Notes under the pieces: model-generated
The model's database searches: none
What the model saw: the letters and a program-made list of their open reading frames with translations, nothing else
Told to the model about the DNA's origin: nothing
From: Rhizobium sp. WYCCWR10014
Lineage (GTDB): Bacteria; Pseudomonadota; Alphaproteobacteria; Rhizobiales; Rhizobiaceae
Direction: 5' to 3'
Length of the DNA: 64,000 bases
NCBI RefSeq assembly: GCF_001657485.1
Contig: NZ_LXFU01000037.1
Span: 434,001-498,000, forward strand
Translations under genes and position numbers: made by a program
Shown here: positions 35,100 to 43,873 of the stretch, one piece after another
Position numbering within the stretch: position 1 is the stretch's first letter
Layout of the letters: each line of letters starts with the position of its first letter

Positions 35100-36078
35100 A
35101 CGATCGCTTCTCAGGGTCGAGAACCTGACGACCCAATTCGAACTGCCGGCGAAGGGCCTCTTCAAGCCGCCGATTTTTCTCACCGCCGTCAACAATGTCA
35201 GCTTCGACCTCAGCGAAGGCCGCACGCTCGGCATTGTCGGTGAATCCGGCTGCGGCAAATCCACGCTCGGCCGCTCCATCTTGCGGCTGTTGAAATCGCA
35301 GAAGGGCCGCATCCTCTGGCAGGGCCGCAACCTTCTCGACCTTTCGGACGAGGAAATGCGCGCCGCCCGCCGCGACATGCAGATCATCTTTCAGGATCCG
35401 ATCGCCTCGCTCGACCCGCGCATGACGGTCGGCGACATCATAGCCGAGCCGCTCACCGTCTTCGAGCCGAAGCTTACGAGAGCCGAACGCACCGAACGTG
35501 TCCGCGACATCATGACCGCCGTCGGCCTGGTGCCGGAGATGATCAACCGCTATCCGCACGAATTCTCCGGCGGCCAGGCGCAACGCATCGGCATCGCCCG
35601 TGCAGTGGTCACCAAACCCAAGCTCATCATCTGCGACGAGCCTGTTTCGGCCCTCGACGTCTCGATCCAGGGCCAGGTGATCACGCTTCTGCGCAAGCTG
35701 CGCAAGGAGTTCGGCCTGACGCTGATCTTCATCAGCCACGACCTCTCCGTGGTGCGCCTGATCTCGGACGATGTGCTGGTGCTCTATCTCGGCAGGGTAG
35801 TGGAAGCCGGCGACTGCGCTACCGTCTTCGATCACCCCGCCCATCCCTATACGCAGGCGCTTTTCTCCGCCGCGCCGATCCCGGATCCGAAGCTTGCGCG
35901 CCTGCGCACCCGCATCCGTCTGCAGGGCGATCCGCCTTCGCCGCTTAACCCGCCGAAGGGCTGCGTCTTCTCACCGCGTTGCTGGAAGGCGACCGACATC
36001 TGTCGCACCGAAATGCCGCCGACCGAGGAGGTCCGCCCCGGCCAGAAGGCCGCCTGTTATCACATGGACAGGCCATGA
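35092..36078 (+). CDS. oppF: oligopeptide ABC transporter, ATP-binding protein
   Basis: The 328-residue ATPase has Walker A GESGCGKSTLGRSI, signature FSGGQAQRIGIARAV, Walker B IICDEPVSALDVSIQGQVI and the C-terminal KGCVFSPRCWKATDIC...AACYH cysteine motif. It pairs with OppD to drive peptide uptake. It closes the operon. Confidence 0.93.
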   Translation: MAERSLLRVENLTTQFELPAKGLFKPPIFLTAVNNVSFDLSEGRTLGIVGESGCGKSTLGRSILRLLKSQKGRILWQGRNLLDLSDEEMRAARRDMQIIFQDPIASLDPRMTVGDIIAEPLTVFEPKLTRAERTERVRDIMTAVGLVPEMINRYPHEFSGGQAQRIGIARAVVTKPKLIICDEPVSALDVSIQGQVITLLRKLRKEFGLTLIFISHDLSVVRLISDDVLVLYLGRVVEAGDCATVFDHPAHPYTQALFSAAPIPDPKLARLRTRIRLQGDPPSPLNPPKGCVFSPRCWKATDICRTEMPPTEEVRPGQKAACYHMDRP

Positions 36079-36193
36079 GCGGAACGAAGGTCGCGCAAGC
36101 GGCCTTCACCTCGCCCGCGTAAGTGAGGGTTCCACCTTCCTTATTCGGCGCTTGCCACCTTCATGCTCTCCGCGTATCAGCGAATGAGGACCA

Positions 36194-36290
36194 GCGCCCA
36201 ACCCCGAAAATCGGAATCGATTTTCGGGGTTAGGCGCCAATTCAAAGTGATAGAGCGTCCTTAGCGCGTCCTTGGACGCGCGGCGCTCTA
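36194..36290. repeat. rhizobial intergenic mosaic repeat, copy C
   Basis: ACCCCGAAAATCG and CGATTTTCGGGGT form the first palindrome, and TAGAGCG...GCGCGTCC/GGACGCGC...CGCTCTA the second. It corresponds to copies A and B in the arrangement seen at B. It lies between oppF and the sugar kinase and ends 16 bases before the kinase start. Confidence 0.8.
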
Positions 36291-36306
36291 GTGCCGGGAG
36301 GACAAG

Positions 36307-37227
36307 GTGAGCAGACGGTTTCTATCGATCGGTGAATGCATGGTGGAACTCTCGCAGACAGGCGATGGTCTGCTGCGCAAAGGCTTCGCCGGCGATACCT
36401 TCAACACCGCCTGGTATGCCCGCGCCTGCCTTGCCGCCGACTGGTCGGTCGACTACTTCACCGCGCTCGGCGACGACGCCATGTCGGACGAGATGGTCGC
36501 CTTTATCGACAAGGCGGGCATCGGCACCAGCCTCATTCGCCGCATCAGGGGCAGGACGCCGGGCCTTTACATGATCAACCTGAAGGACGGCGAACGCTCC
36601 TTCAGCTACTGGCGCGACAGCGCCGCCGCCCGCAGCCTGGCAGCCGATCCCGACCGCCTGCGCGAGGCGGTGGAGAGCGCTGAAGTCGTCTATTTCTCCG
36701 GTATCACCCTTGCCATCCTGCCGCAGGAGGATGCCGAGACGCTGCTTGCCGAAGTCCGTCGCGCCAAGGCCGCCGGCAAGCTCGTCGTCTTCGATCCGAA
36801 CATCCGCCCGCGCCTCTGGTCCAGCTACGACGTCATGCACACGACGATCAGCGAAGGCGCTCGCTCCTCCGTGCTTGTCATGCCGAGCTTCGATGACGAG
36901 GCGGCCCATTTCGGCGATGATTCCATCGAGGCGACGATCCACCGCTACCGCGCACTCGGCGCCATTCATATCGTCGTCAAGAACGGCGCTGACGGTGTCA
37001 CGCTGAATTTTGCCGGAGAGCAAACCTTCGTTCCGGCTGAAAAGGTGGAGAAGGTGGTCGACACGACCAGCGCCGGCGACAGCTTCAATGGCGCCTTTCT
37101 CGCACGATATATCGAAGCCGGCGATGCACCTGCCGCCGCCCGCTTCGCAGCAAAGGTCGCTGCCCGCGTCGTCAGCGAACATGGTGCATTGGTCCCGAGG
37201 GAAAAGCTTGGATTGGATGGCGGCTAA
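36307..37227 (+). CDS. kdgK: PfkB-family sugar kinase, probably 2-keto-3-deoxygluconate kinase
   Basis: The 306-residue kinase (GTG start, GGGAGGACAAG upstream) has the PfkB fold: GECMVEL at the N-terminus, GGLA-like substrate region KGFAGDTFNTAWYARA, ALGDDAMSDEMVAF, FDPNIRPRLW and the catalytic/anion hole motif DTTSAGDSFNGAFLA. The FDPNIRPRLW and NLKDGERSFSYWRDSAAAR segments fit KDG kinases, which phosphorylate 2-keto-3-deoxygluconate in uronate breakdown. No other uronate genes are adjacent, so another sugar is possible. Confidence 0.82.
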   Translation: MSRRFLSIGECMVELSQTGDGLLRKGFAGDTFNTAWYARACLAADWSVDYFTALGDDAMSDEMVAFIDKAGIGTSLIRRIRGRTPGLYMINLKDGERSFSYWRDSAAARSLAADPDRLREAVESAEVVYFSGITLAILPQEDAETLLAEVRRAKAAGKLVVFDPNIRPRLWSSYDVMHTTISEGARSSVLVMPSFDDEAAHFGDDSIEATIHRYRALGAIHIVVKNGADGVTLNFAGEQTFVPAEKVEKVVDTTSAGDSFNGAFLARYIEAGDAPAAARFAAKVAARVVSEHGALVPREKLGLDGG

Positions 37228-37459
37228 AGCGGCGCGATCTTTTAGATTCGCTTAGCGAGACATGCTTTTAGGCCGCACATGCTGACGCAGTATGAACGCC
37301 ATGTGCGAGCGCTCCCCGCTTTCGGCATCGTTTGCCCCGCTGCTAGAGTATGATGCCGAAAAGTGTGCGCGGTTTTCGGACGACATCATGCTCTATTTCT
37401 TTGATCTAGATCAGGATTCAGATTTCAGGCCGATCAGGCCTAAAATCATCCTGATCTAG
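37228..37459. repeat. rhizobial intergenic mosaic repeat, copy E
   Basis: Two modules are closely shared with copy D at 51046: AGAGTATGATGCCGAAAAGT...TCGGACGACATCATGCTCT (37345-37394) and GATCTAGATCAGGATT...AAATCATCCTGATCTAG (37403-37459). The first 35 bases resemble copy F. It lies directly after the kinase stop. Confidence 0.75.
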
Positions 37460-37465
37460 GGGAAA

Positions 37466-37657
37466 TCAGGACTTCGTCGGCCGATCGGACTCGCGAACTG
37501 CCTCGTCATGGTACCAGCAGCTGTCGAGCGCAGCATCGCAGACGTCTGCTGCCTCGCGCTCCATCAGCCTGGCGCGTTCGAACCGGTTGGCGTTTCGTAT
37601 CGCCTTAACGGGAAACTGGTAGATCGTTGCGGATTCACGATGGAAACCGGTGGGCAT
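37466..37657 (-). CDS. DUF2735 small protein
   Basis: A 63-residue protein beginning MPTGFHRESATIYQFPVKA, with SCWYHDEAV near the C-terminus. These are the conserved parts of DUF2735, a small family seen in Rhizobiales beside glnII. TGGAGGCGATCTC gives a strong ribosome binding site. It is divergent from glnII with 430 bases between them, which include NtrC-like dyads. Function unknown; a role tied to nitrogen control is an inference from position. Confidence 0.8.
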   Translation of the reverse strand: MPTGFHRESATIYQFPVKAIRNANRFERARLMEREAADVCDAALDSCWYHDEAVRESDRPTKS

Positions 37658-37715
37658 GAGATCGCCTCCATTCAGTTCGGCGCATCAACATTTCAGGACC
37701 ATCTACATAGCACAA

Positions 37716-37739
37716 TGCACATAGTTTATGCAAATTGCA
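37716..37739. promoter_or_regulatory. candidate NtrC binding region
   Basis: TGCAC-N7-ATGCA (37716-37732) overlaps a second dyad TGCAAATTGCA (37729-37739). The first resembles the NtrC site TGCACC-N5-GGTGCA. It lies about 250 bases upstream of the sigma-54 promoter of glnII and about 60 bases upstream of the divergent DUF2735 gene. Confidence 0.4.
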
Positions 37740-37984
37740 TAAAATAAGGGCAATGTTGTAATTGTAATCGGTCGGCATGCTGTCTCGGCTAAAAGCTTCC
37801 GATAATTTGTTTAACACTTCATCATTTCAGCCTAACGCCGCAATTTTCATCCGGTTCCGGATGGGAAAAGTGCGATTTGATGGGCGATACCGCCTGTGAG
37901 CGTTAAAAACAGCCCGATTTTCCAAAAGGGAAAAAATCGGCCGGCACCCTGATTCGCGATTTTTCTTTCGCGTGGCGCCAAAAC

Positions 37985-38000
37985 TGGCACGCTACGTGCT
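37985..38000 (+). promoter_or_regulatory. sigma-54 promoter of glnII
   Basis: TGGCACGCTACGTGCT carries the -24 GG and -12 GC with exactly ten bases between, and TGGCACG matches consensus; the -12 element GTGCT differs by one base from TTGCT. It lies 90 bases before the glnII start. Rhizobial glnII is known to be NtrC/RpoN dependent. Confidence 0.78.
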
Positions 38001-38089
38001 TTTAAAGCGTCATCCCTGGCGGTCGGATGCGCTTGCGCGCCGAGATCACCTCCGGATTTGCTCACCTTCGTAGCATTGAGAGAGTCACG

Positions 38090-39130
38090 ATGACAAAATA
38101 TAAGCTCGAGTATATTTGGCTCGATGGGTACACTCCGGTACCGAACCTGCGTGGCAAGACGCAGATCAAGGAATTCGACGTATTCCCGACGCTGGAACAG
38201 CTTCCGCTCTGGGGCTTTGACGGCTCCTCGACGCAGCAGGCTGAGGGCCGCAGCTCCGATTGCGTGCTGAAGCCGGTCGCCATCTATCCCGACCCGGCCC
38301 GTACCAACGGCGCTCTCGTCATGTGCGAAGTCATGATGCCGGATGGCGTCACGCCGCACGCATCGAATGCCCGCGCCACCATCCTCGACGACGAAGACGC
38401 CTGGTTCGGCTTCGAGCAGGAATATTTCTTCTACCAGAACGGCCGTCCGCTTGGTTTCCCTGAGCAGGGCTACCCCGCTCCGCAGGGTCCGTACTACACC
38501 GGCGTCGGCTATTCCAACGTCGGCGACGTTGCCCGCGAAATCGTCGAAGAGCATCTCGACCTCTGCCTCGCTGCCGGAATCAATCACGAAGGCATCAATG
38601 CCGAGGTGGCCAAGGGCCAGTGGGAATTCCAGATTTTCGGCAAGGGCTCCAAGAAGGCCGCCGACCAGATCTGGATGGCACGCTACCTCTTGCAGCGCCT
38701 GACCGAAAAGTACGGCATCGACATCGAGTATCACTGCAAGCCGCTCGGCGACACCGACTGGAACGGCTCGGGCATGCATTGCAACTTCTCGACCAAGTAC
38801 ATGCGCGAAGTCGGCGGCAAGGCCTACTTCGAGGCGCTGATGGCGCAGTTCGAAAAGAACCTGATGGACCACATCAACGTCTACGGTCCTGACAACGACA
38901 AGCGCCTGACCGGCAAGCACGAAACGGCCCCGTGGAACAAGTTCTCCTACGGCGTTGCCGACCGTGGTGCTTCGATCCGCGTGCCGCACTCCTTCGTCAA
39001 GAACGACTACAAGGGTTATCTGGAAGATCGCCGCCCGAACTCGCAGGGCTGCCCCTACCAGATCGCTTCGCAGGTTCTGAAGACGATTTCGGAAGTTCCG
39101 ACTGCAAGCTCGGCTTCCGCTGCCGCTTAA
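38090..39130 (+). CDS. glnII: glutamine synthetase II
   Basis: The 346-residue eukaryotic-type glutamine synthetase makes glutamine from glutamate, ammonia and ATP. The motifs LWGFDGSSTQQAEG, WFGFEQEYFFYQ, GINAEVAKGQWEFQIF, DTDWNGSGMHCNFSTKYMR and KHETAPWNKFSYGVADRGASIRVP are plain, and its length fits GSII rather than the ~470-residue GSI. ATG at 38090 follows AGAGAGTC. It lies behind a sigma-54 promoter and is followed by a hairpin terminator. Confidence 0.96.
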   Translation: MTKYKLEYIWLDGYTPVPNLRGKTQIKEFDVFPTLEQLPLWGFDGSSTQQAEGRSSDCVLKPVAIYPDPARTNGALVMCEVMMPDGVTPHASNARATILDDEDAWFGFEQEYFFYQNGRPLGFPEQGYPAPQGPYYTGVGYSNVGDVAREIVEEHLDLCLAAGINHEGINAEVAKGQWEFQIFGKGSKKAADQIWMARYLLQRLTEKYGIDIEYHCKPLGDTDWNGSGMHCNFSTKYMREVGGKAYFEALMAQFEKNLMDHINVYGPDNDKRLTGKHETAPWNKFSYGVADRGASIRVPHSFVKNDYKGYLEDRRPNSQGCPYQIASQVLKTISEVPTASSASAAA

Positions 39131-39140
39131 CCTCCCAAGC

Positions 39141-39178
39141 GGCGCCGGTCCACGACCGGCGCCGTGACCATCTTCTTT
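39141..39178 (+). terminator. terminator hairpin after glnII
   Basis: GGCGCCGGTC and GACCGGCGCC form a perfect 10-bp stem with a 3-base loop, followed within ten bases by TCTTCTTTC. Confidence 0.75.
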
Positions 39179-39375
39179 CAAATGAAAAACCGCCGCCAGC
39201 CACTGACATAATCGGGGCGATCAGGCCGGCGAAAGCCCTGCAATCCTTGCAATATGGGCTGTAATATTTCCATCATGGTCATGCCTCAAAATAGAGAAGC
39301 GGGAATCGCCGTTCCGGAACCCCGCTTTGGGGTTGAGCGTTGGCATATCACTGCGACGCGGATGGAAATCGTGAC

Positions 39376-40557
39376 ATGCTGCAACGTCCGGCAAACACTT
39401 ATAGCGGCGAGAGCTGGGCCAATGCCGCAGCCGCCGGGAACCTGCCTGAGAGGCTGGTGATCGTCACCGATGCCTGGCACCCGCAGGTCAACGGCGTCGT
39501 GCGCTCGATCGAGAACACCAACCGCGAACTGGCGAAGATGGGCGTCGAGGTTTCGATGGTGACGCCGGAGCGCTTTAACAGCATCCCCTGCCCGACCTAT
39601 CCTGAGATCCGCCTGTCGATCGCCAACTACCGCCGCATCGCCCGCGAGATCGAAAAGCACAATCCCTCCTACGTGCATATTGCCACTGAAGGCCCGTTGG
39701 GGCTGACCGCCCGCCGCTGGTGCCTGAAGAACCGCATGCCGTTTTCGACGAGCTACCACACCCGCTTCCCGGAATACGTCTCCGCGCGCCTGCCGATACC
39801 GAAGAGCTGGCTCTATTCCTTCGTCCGCTGGTTCCACAATGGCGGCGCCGGCTGCATGGTGGCGACGCCAAGCCTTGCCCGCGAACTGTCGGAAAAAGGC
39901 ATCCGCAACCTTATGCCCTGGAGCCGCGGCATCGACGCCACGCAGTTCCGTCCGATGGAGCTCGAGGAAAACCCGTTCGGCTTGGCGCGCCCGATCTTCA
40001 TGACCGTCGGCCGCGTGGCGCTGGAAAAAAACCTGCCGGCCTTCCTCGATCTCGATTTGCCGGGCTCCAAGGTCGTCGTCGGCGACGGTCCGGCGCGCGC
40101 CGAGCTTGAAAAGCAATATCCGGACGTCTTCTTCGCCGGCGTGCAGTTCGGCGAGGATCTGGCGAAAATCTATGCCCAGGCCGACGTCTTCGTCTTTCCC
40201 TCGCTCACCGACACCTTCGGCAACACCATCCTCGAAGCACTGGCATCGGGCGTACCGGTCGCAGCCTATCCGGTCACCGGCCCGCTCGATATCATCGGCG
40301 AGGACAGCGAAGTCGGGGCGCTCGACGCCAACCTGCAAGCAGCCTGCCTTGCCGCCCTTTCCGCCTCGCGCGGCAAGGCGCGTGAACTCGCCATGCAATA
40401 TTCCTGGGAAGCGGCGACGCTGCAGTTCATCAACAATATCCGCGCTGCCAACGGCGTCATCACGCCGAAATGGAAGAAGGCCTGGCAGTTTGCCAAATCG
40501 CTTCCAAGAAGCAGAAAGCCCGGCGAAACCGCCGGGCCTCTCCCGTCCGCAGACTGA
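39376..40557 (+). CDS. glycosyltransferase (GT4 family)
   Basis: From the ATG at 39376 the protein has 393 residues with two Rossmann-like domains: VIVTDAWHPQVNGVVRSIENTNREL at the N-terminus, YVHIATEGPLGLTARRW and TSYHTRFPEYVSARLPIP, then the C-terminal FMTVGRVALEKNLPAFLDL, VVGDGPARAEL and the E-x7-E motif region FPSLTDTFGNTILEALASGVPVAAY. This resembles glycosyltransferases that make sugar-diacylglycerol lipids in rhizobia and Agrobacterium, but mannosyltransferase activity is equally possible. An upstream TTG (39340) would add 12 residues. Confidence 0.85.
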   Translation: MLQRPANTYSGESWANAAAAGNLPERLVIVTDAWHPQVNGVVRSIENTNRELAKMGVEVSMVTPERFNSIPCPTYPEIRLSIANYRRIAREIEKHNPSYVHIATEGPLGLTARRWCLKNRMPFSTSYHTRFPEYVSARLPIPKSWLYSFVRWFHNGGAGCMVATPSLARELSEKGIRNLMPWSRGIDATQFRPMELEENPFGLARPIFMTVGRVALEKNLPAFLDLDLPGSKVVVGDGPARAELEKQYPDVFFAGVQFGEDLAKIYAQADVFVFPSLTDTFGNTILEALASGVPVAAYPVTGPLDIIGEDSEVGALDANLQAACLAALSASRGKARELAMQYSWEAATLQFINNIRAANGVITPKWKKAWQFAKSLPRSRKPGETAGPLPSAD

Positions 40558-40563
40558 TTGGTT

Positions 40564-41577
40564 TTACTTGTGAAGCGCGCTGCGAAGCGTGTCGTTCGCG
40601 ACCGCAATCGCGCTGCGCGCGGCAGGCGTTTCGGCAATCGCGTTCAGTAGCACGAAGTCGTGGATCGTGCCGTTATAGCGCATCGACGTGACGCGGACAC
40701 CGGCCTGGCTGAGCTTGCGGGCATAGGCTTCACCCTCGTCGCGCAGCACATCGTTCTCATCGACGATGACGAGCGCCGGCGGCAGGCCGTTCAACTGCTC
40801 CAGCGACGCCTGCAGCGGTGAGGCCGTCGGCTCCTTGCGCTTGGCCTCGTCGGGCAGATAGGCGTTCCAGAACCACTTCATCGCTTCCTTCGTCAGCCAC
40901 GGGCCATCGGCGAACTCATTGTAGGAACCATTGTCGAAATTGGCGTCGGTGACGGGGTAGAACAGCACCTGCTGGTCGATGGCGGGACCGCCACGTTCCT
41001 TGGCAAGCAGCGTCACAACCGCCGCCATGTTGCCGCCGACGCTATCGCCTGCGACCGCCAGCCTGGAGGCATCGACCTTGAATTCCTTGGCATGCTCGGC
41101 GACATATTTGGTCGCAGCATAAGCCTGCTCGATCGCGACGGGATAACGGGCTTCGGGCGAGCGCTCATAATCGACGAAGACGACAGCGGCATCGGCGCCG
41201 TTGGCGATCTCGCGCACCAACCGGTCATGCGTATCCGCATCGCCCAGCACCCAGCCGCCGCCATGGAAATAGAGAATGACCGGCAGCGTGCCCTTGGCAT
41301 GTTCCGGGCGGACGATGCGCAGCTTGATGCTACCTGTCGGACCAGCCTTGATGACCCTGTCCTCTTCCTTGGCGGCAAGCTTCTTCACATCGCCCTTCTG
41401 CGCGCCGGCCAGGACATTGCGGGCATCGGCCGGCGACAGCGTGTAGATCGGCTTGCCGCCGGCAAGCCCGTCGATGAATTTCTGCGTTGTCGGTTCGAGT
41501 ACCGGATCGGCAAGCGCGCCGACGGCGGAGGCTGAGAGCAGTGCTGCTGCGGAAACTACGGTCTTGATGGTCGACAT
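40564..41577 (-). CDS. secreted alpha/beta-hydrolase esterase (hormone-sensitive lipase type)
   Basis: The 337-residue protein has a signal peptide (to about residue 23) and the HSL/family IV esterase motifs: HGGGW oxyanion loop (105-109), nucleophile GDSVGG (Ser179), Asp276 in DENDVLRDEG and His306 in IHDF. It should hydrolyse short-chain esters in the periplasm. It is divergently transcribed from an OhrR-type MarR gene, probably its regulator. Confidence 0.88.
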   Translation of the reverse strand: MSTIKTVVSAAALLSASAVGALADPVLEPTTQKFIDGLAGGKPIYTLSPADARNVLAGAQKGDVKKLAAKEEDRVIKAGPTGSIKLRIVRPEHAKGTLPVILYFHGGGWVLGDADTHDRLVREIANGADAAVVFVDYERSPEARYPVAIEQAYAATKYVAEHAKEFKVDASRLAVAGDSVGGNMAAVVTLLAKERGGPAIDQQVLFYPVTDANFDNGSYNEFADGPWLTKEAMKWFWNAYLPDEAKRKEPTASPLQASLEQLNGLPPALVIVDENDVLRDEGEAYARKLSQAGVRVTSMRYNGTIHDFVLLNAIAETPAARSAIAVANDTLRSALHK

Positions 41578-41623
41578 TGTCTTGTCCTCTCGGGTTCGAT
41601 GTTCGTCCTGAACACCGTTTTTA

Positions 41624-41710
41624 TATCGCGCACGATTTATTATCGGGCAATTTAAATTTGCGCATAGCAGCCATGCATAAAAATCGCTTACGATTATTTA
41701 TCGTACGATA
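41624..41710. promoter_or_regulatory. three ATCG-N-ACGAT dyads in the esterase/MarR promoter region
   Basis: TATCG-CGC-ACGAT (41624-41636), AATCG-CTT-ACGAT (41682-41694) and the perfect palindrome TATCGTACGATA (41699-41710) share half-sites. The last lies 29 bases before the MarR-type start. The same palindrome stands upstream of the PadR gene at 49288. Confidence 0.6.
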
Positions 41711-41738
41711 TAGTCTCCATCAGTTTTGGAGATACCCC

Positions 41739-42176
41739 ATGCAGGATCAGCTGAAGCTCGACAATTTCATCTGCTTTGCCGTCTATACGGCAAGCCACGC
41801 ACTGAACCGCGTCTACAAGCCGCTGCTTGAGACACTCGGCCTCACCTATCCGCAATATCTAGCGATGGTTTCTCTCTGGGAACAGGATGGCCAGACCGTC
41901 GGCGGCTTGGGTGAAAAGCTCTTCCTGGAATCGAGCACGCTGACCCCGCTGCTCAAACGCCTGGAAACCGCAGGTTATGTCAGACGCGAACGCAGCCGGG
42001 AAGACGAACGCGTCGTCGTCATCCGCTTGAGCGAAGAAGGCATTCGCCTGAAGGAAAAGGCGATCGGCATCCCGGGTTGCATCGCCGCTGCCAGCGGTCG
42101 CGATGCAGTCGACCTCACCCGCCTGCAGGCCGAGATCGTGGCGCTGCGTGAGGCGCTGAATCGAAGCGTGGTTTAG
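41739..42176 (+). CDS. OhrR-type MarR-family regulator
   Basis: The 145-residue protein matches OhrR: KLDNFICFAVYTASHALNRVYKPLLETLGLTYPQYLAMVSLWEQDG, a winged helix (LFLESSTLTPLLKRLETAGYVRRERSREDERVVVIRL) and the peroxide-sensing Cys12. A second cysteine, Cys114, is placed as in two-cysteine OhrR proteins. OhrR normally represses ohr under organic peroxide control, but here the neighbour is an esterase and no ohr gene is near. TTGGAGATA precedes the ATG. Confidence 0.85.
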   Translation: MQDQLKLDNFICFAVYTASHALNRVYKPLLETLGLTYPQYLAMVSLWEQDGQTVGGLGEKLFLESSTLTPLLKRLETAGYVRRERSREDERVVVIRLSEEGIRLKEKAIGIPGCIAAASGRDAVDLTRLQAEIVALREALNRSVV

Positions 42177-42207
42177 ATTGCCGGATAGCTATCACAGTGC
42201 CTGTGAT

Positions 42208-42381
42208 ACCCCCCTCTGCCCTGCCGGGCATCTCCCCCACAGGTGGGGAGATCAGATGGATGTCCCGGCTTCCCCGAACAATTACCGTTTGGCGATCAGA
42301 ACATCGATAGAGAGGGACTGAGTGTTCGCCTCCTGCCGATCTCCCTCTTGTGGGGGAGATGCCCGGCAGGGTAGAGGGGGG
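42208..42381. repeat. long imperfect inverted repeat between the MarR gene and der
   Basis: Left arm 42208-42254 (starts CCCCCCTCTGCCCTGCCGGG) and right arm 42337-42381 (ends CCCGGCAGGGTAGAGGGGGG) are inverted copies of each other, each with an inner CTCCCCCAC/GTGGGG hairpin. This is a widespread intergenic repeat of Rhizobium genomes. It fills the space between two convergent genes, where it could also end transcription. Confidence 0.75.
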
Positions 42382-42430
42382 TGGCCACACGCCGTGCGTC
42401 AGAACTCACCAATCAGCGCGAGCTCCCAGC

Positions 42431-43855
42431 CTACGTCCGCCTTTTCTTGCCTTCGAACGGATTCTCGGACGAGCGGAAATGGATGCGGATCGGCACGCTC
42501 GGCATATCGAAATCAGCGCGCAACCCGTTGATCAGGTAGCGCGTATAGGATTCCGGTAGCGCATCCGAGCGGGTGCAGGAGATCATGAAGGCCGGCGGGC
42601 GGGCCTTCACCTGCGTCATATATTTCAGCTTGATGCGGCGGCCGGAAACGGCCGGTGGCGGATGCTGGACCTGCTGCGTCTCCAGCCAGCGGTTGAGCCT
42701 GGCCGTCGAGATGCGCTTGTTCCAGACCTTGTCGGTATCGATGATCGACTGCATGAGCTTGTCGAGCCCCCAGCCGGTCTGGCCGGAGATCGGCACGGCG
42801 CGGATGCCGCGCGCCTGTGGCAGTAGCCGGTCGGTCTTTTCGCGCAGATCCGCAAGCACCGCTTGGCGGTCTTCGATCATGTCCCACTTGTTGAAGGCGA
42901 GCACGGCGGCCCGGCCCTCTCGCAGCACGAGGTCGACGATCTGCAGGTCCTGCTTCTCGAAGGGGATCGTCGCATCGAAGACAATGACGACGGTTTCGGC
43001 GAAGCGGATGGCGCGCAGCGCATCGGCAACCGAAAGCTTCTCCAGCTTCTCGATCACTCGCGCCTTGCGGCGCATGCCTGCCGTATCGAACATCTTGATG
43101 GTGCGGCCGCGCCAGTCCCATTCGACCGAGATGGAATCACGGGTGATGCCCGCTTCCGGCCCGGTCAAAAGGCGGTCCTCGCCGAGGAAGCGGTTGATCA
43201 GCGTCGATTTGCCGGCATTCGGCCGACCGACGATCGCCACCCTGAGCGGCTTCGTCTCGTCATAGGTTGGCTCTTCGTCCTCGTCACTGTCCTCGCCTTC
43301 AGTCTGCGGAATGTCGACATCTGTAACAGCGACATCCTCCTTGGCGGGATAGGCCCGGTCCTCGCCGATTGCCGCAACGATCGCATCGCGCAAGTCGAGC
43401 ATGCCCTGGCCATGTTCGGCCGAAATCGGCGTCGGTTCGCCGAGCCCGAGCGTGTAGGCGTCATAGAAGCCGCTGTCGGAGCCTCGCGCTTCGGATTTGT
43501 TGGCGACGAGCACCACCGGCTTGCCGCGCCGGCGCAGCATCTCCGCAAGGTCGGTATCGACGGGCGTCAATCCGCTCTTGGCATCGACGACGAAAAGCGA
43601 AATGTCCGCCTCGTCGATCGCCGCTTCCGTCTGCGCCCGCATCCGGCCCTGCAGGCTTTCCGCGTCAGCCTCTTCCAGACCAGCCGTGTCGATGATCGTG
43701 AAAGTCAGGCCCATCAGCCGCGCATCGCCCGGTCGGCGGTCGCGGGTAACACCCGGCGTGTCGTCGACAAGCGCCAGCTTCTTGCCTACCAGCCGGTTGA
43801 AAAGTGTCGACTTGCCGACATTCGGACGACCGACGATGGCGACCGTGAAACTCAT
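42431..43855 (-). CDS. der: ribosome-associated GTPase Der (EngA)
   Basis: The 474-residue protein has two tandem GTPase domains, each with its own G1 motif (GRPNVGKS at 9-16 and GRPNAGKS near 210), G3 (DTAGLEEA, DTAGMRRKA) and G4 (NKSE, NKWD), plus a C-terminal KH-like domain (GRRIKLKYMTQVKARPPAFMISC). Der is essential for 50S ribosome assembly. An acidic linker (EGEDSDEDEEPTYDE) joins the domains. A TPR-type membrane protein gene lies 18 bases upstream on the same strand. Confidence 0.96.
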   Translation of the reverse strand: MSFTVAIVGRPNVGKSTLFNRLVGKKLALVDDTPGVTRDRRPGDARLMGLTFTIIDTAGLEEADAESLQGRMRAQTEAAIDEADISLFVVDAKSGLTPVDTDLAEMLRRRGKPVVLVANKSEARGSDSGFYDAYTLGLGEPTPISAEHGQGMLDLRDAIVAAIGEDRAYPAKEDVAVTDVDIPQTEGEDSDEDEEPTYDETKPLRVAIVGRPNAGKSTLINRFLGEDRLLTGPEAGITRDSISVEWDWRGRTIKMFDTAGMRRKARVIEKLEKLSVADALRAIRFAETVVIVFDATIPFEKQDLQIVDLVLREGRAAVLAFNKWDMIEDRQAVLADLREKTDRLLPQARGIRAVPISGQTGWGLDKLMQSIIDTDKVWNKRISTARLNRWLETQQVQHPPPAVSGRRIKLKYMTQVKARPPAFMISCTRSDALPESYTRYLINGLRADFDMPSVPIRIHFRSSENPFEGKKRRT

Positions 43856-43873
43856 ATCTTGTCCTTAACGCGA

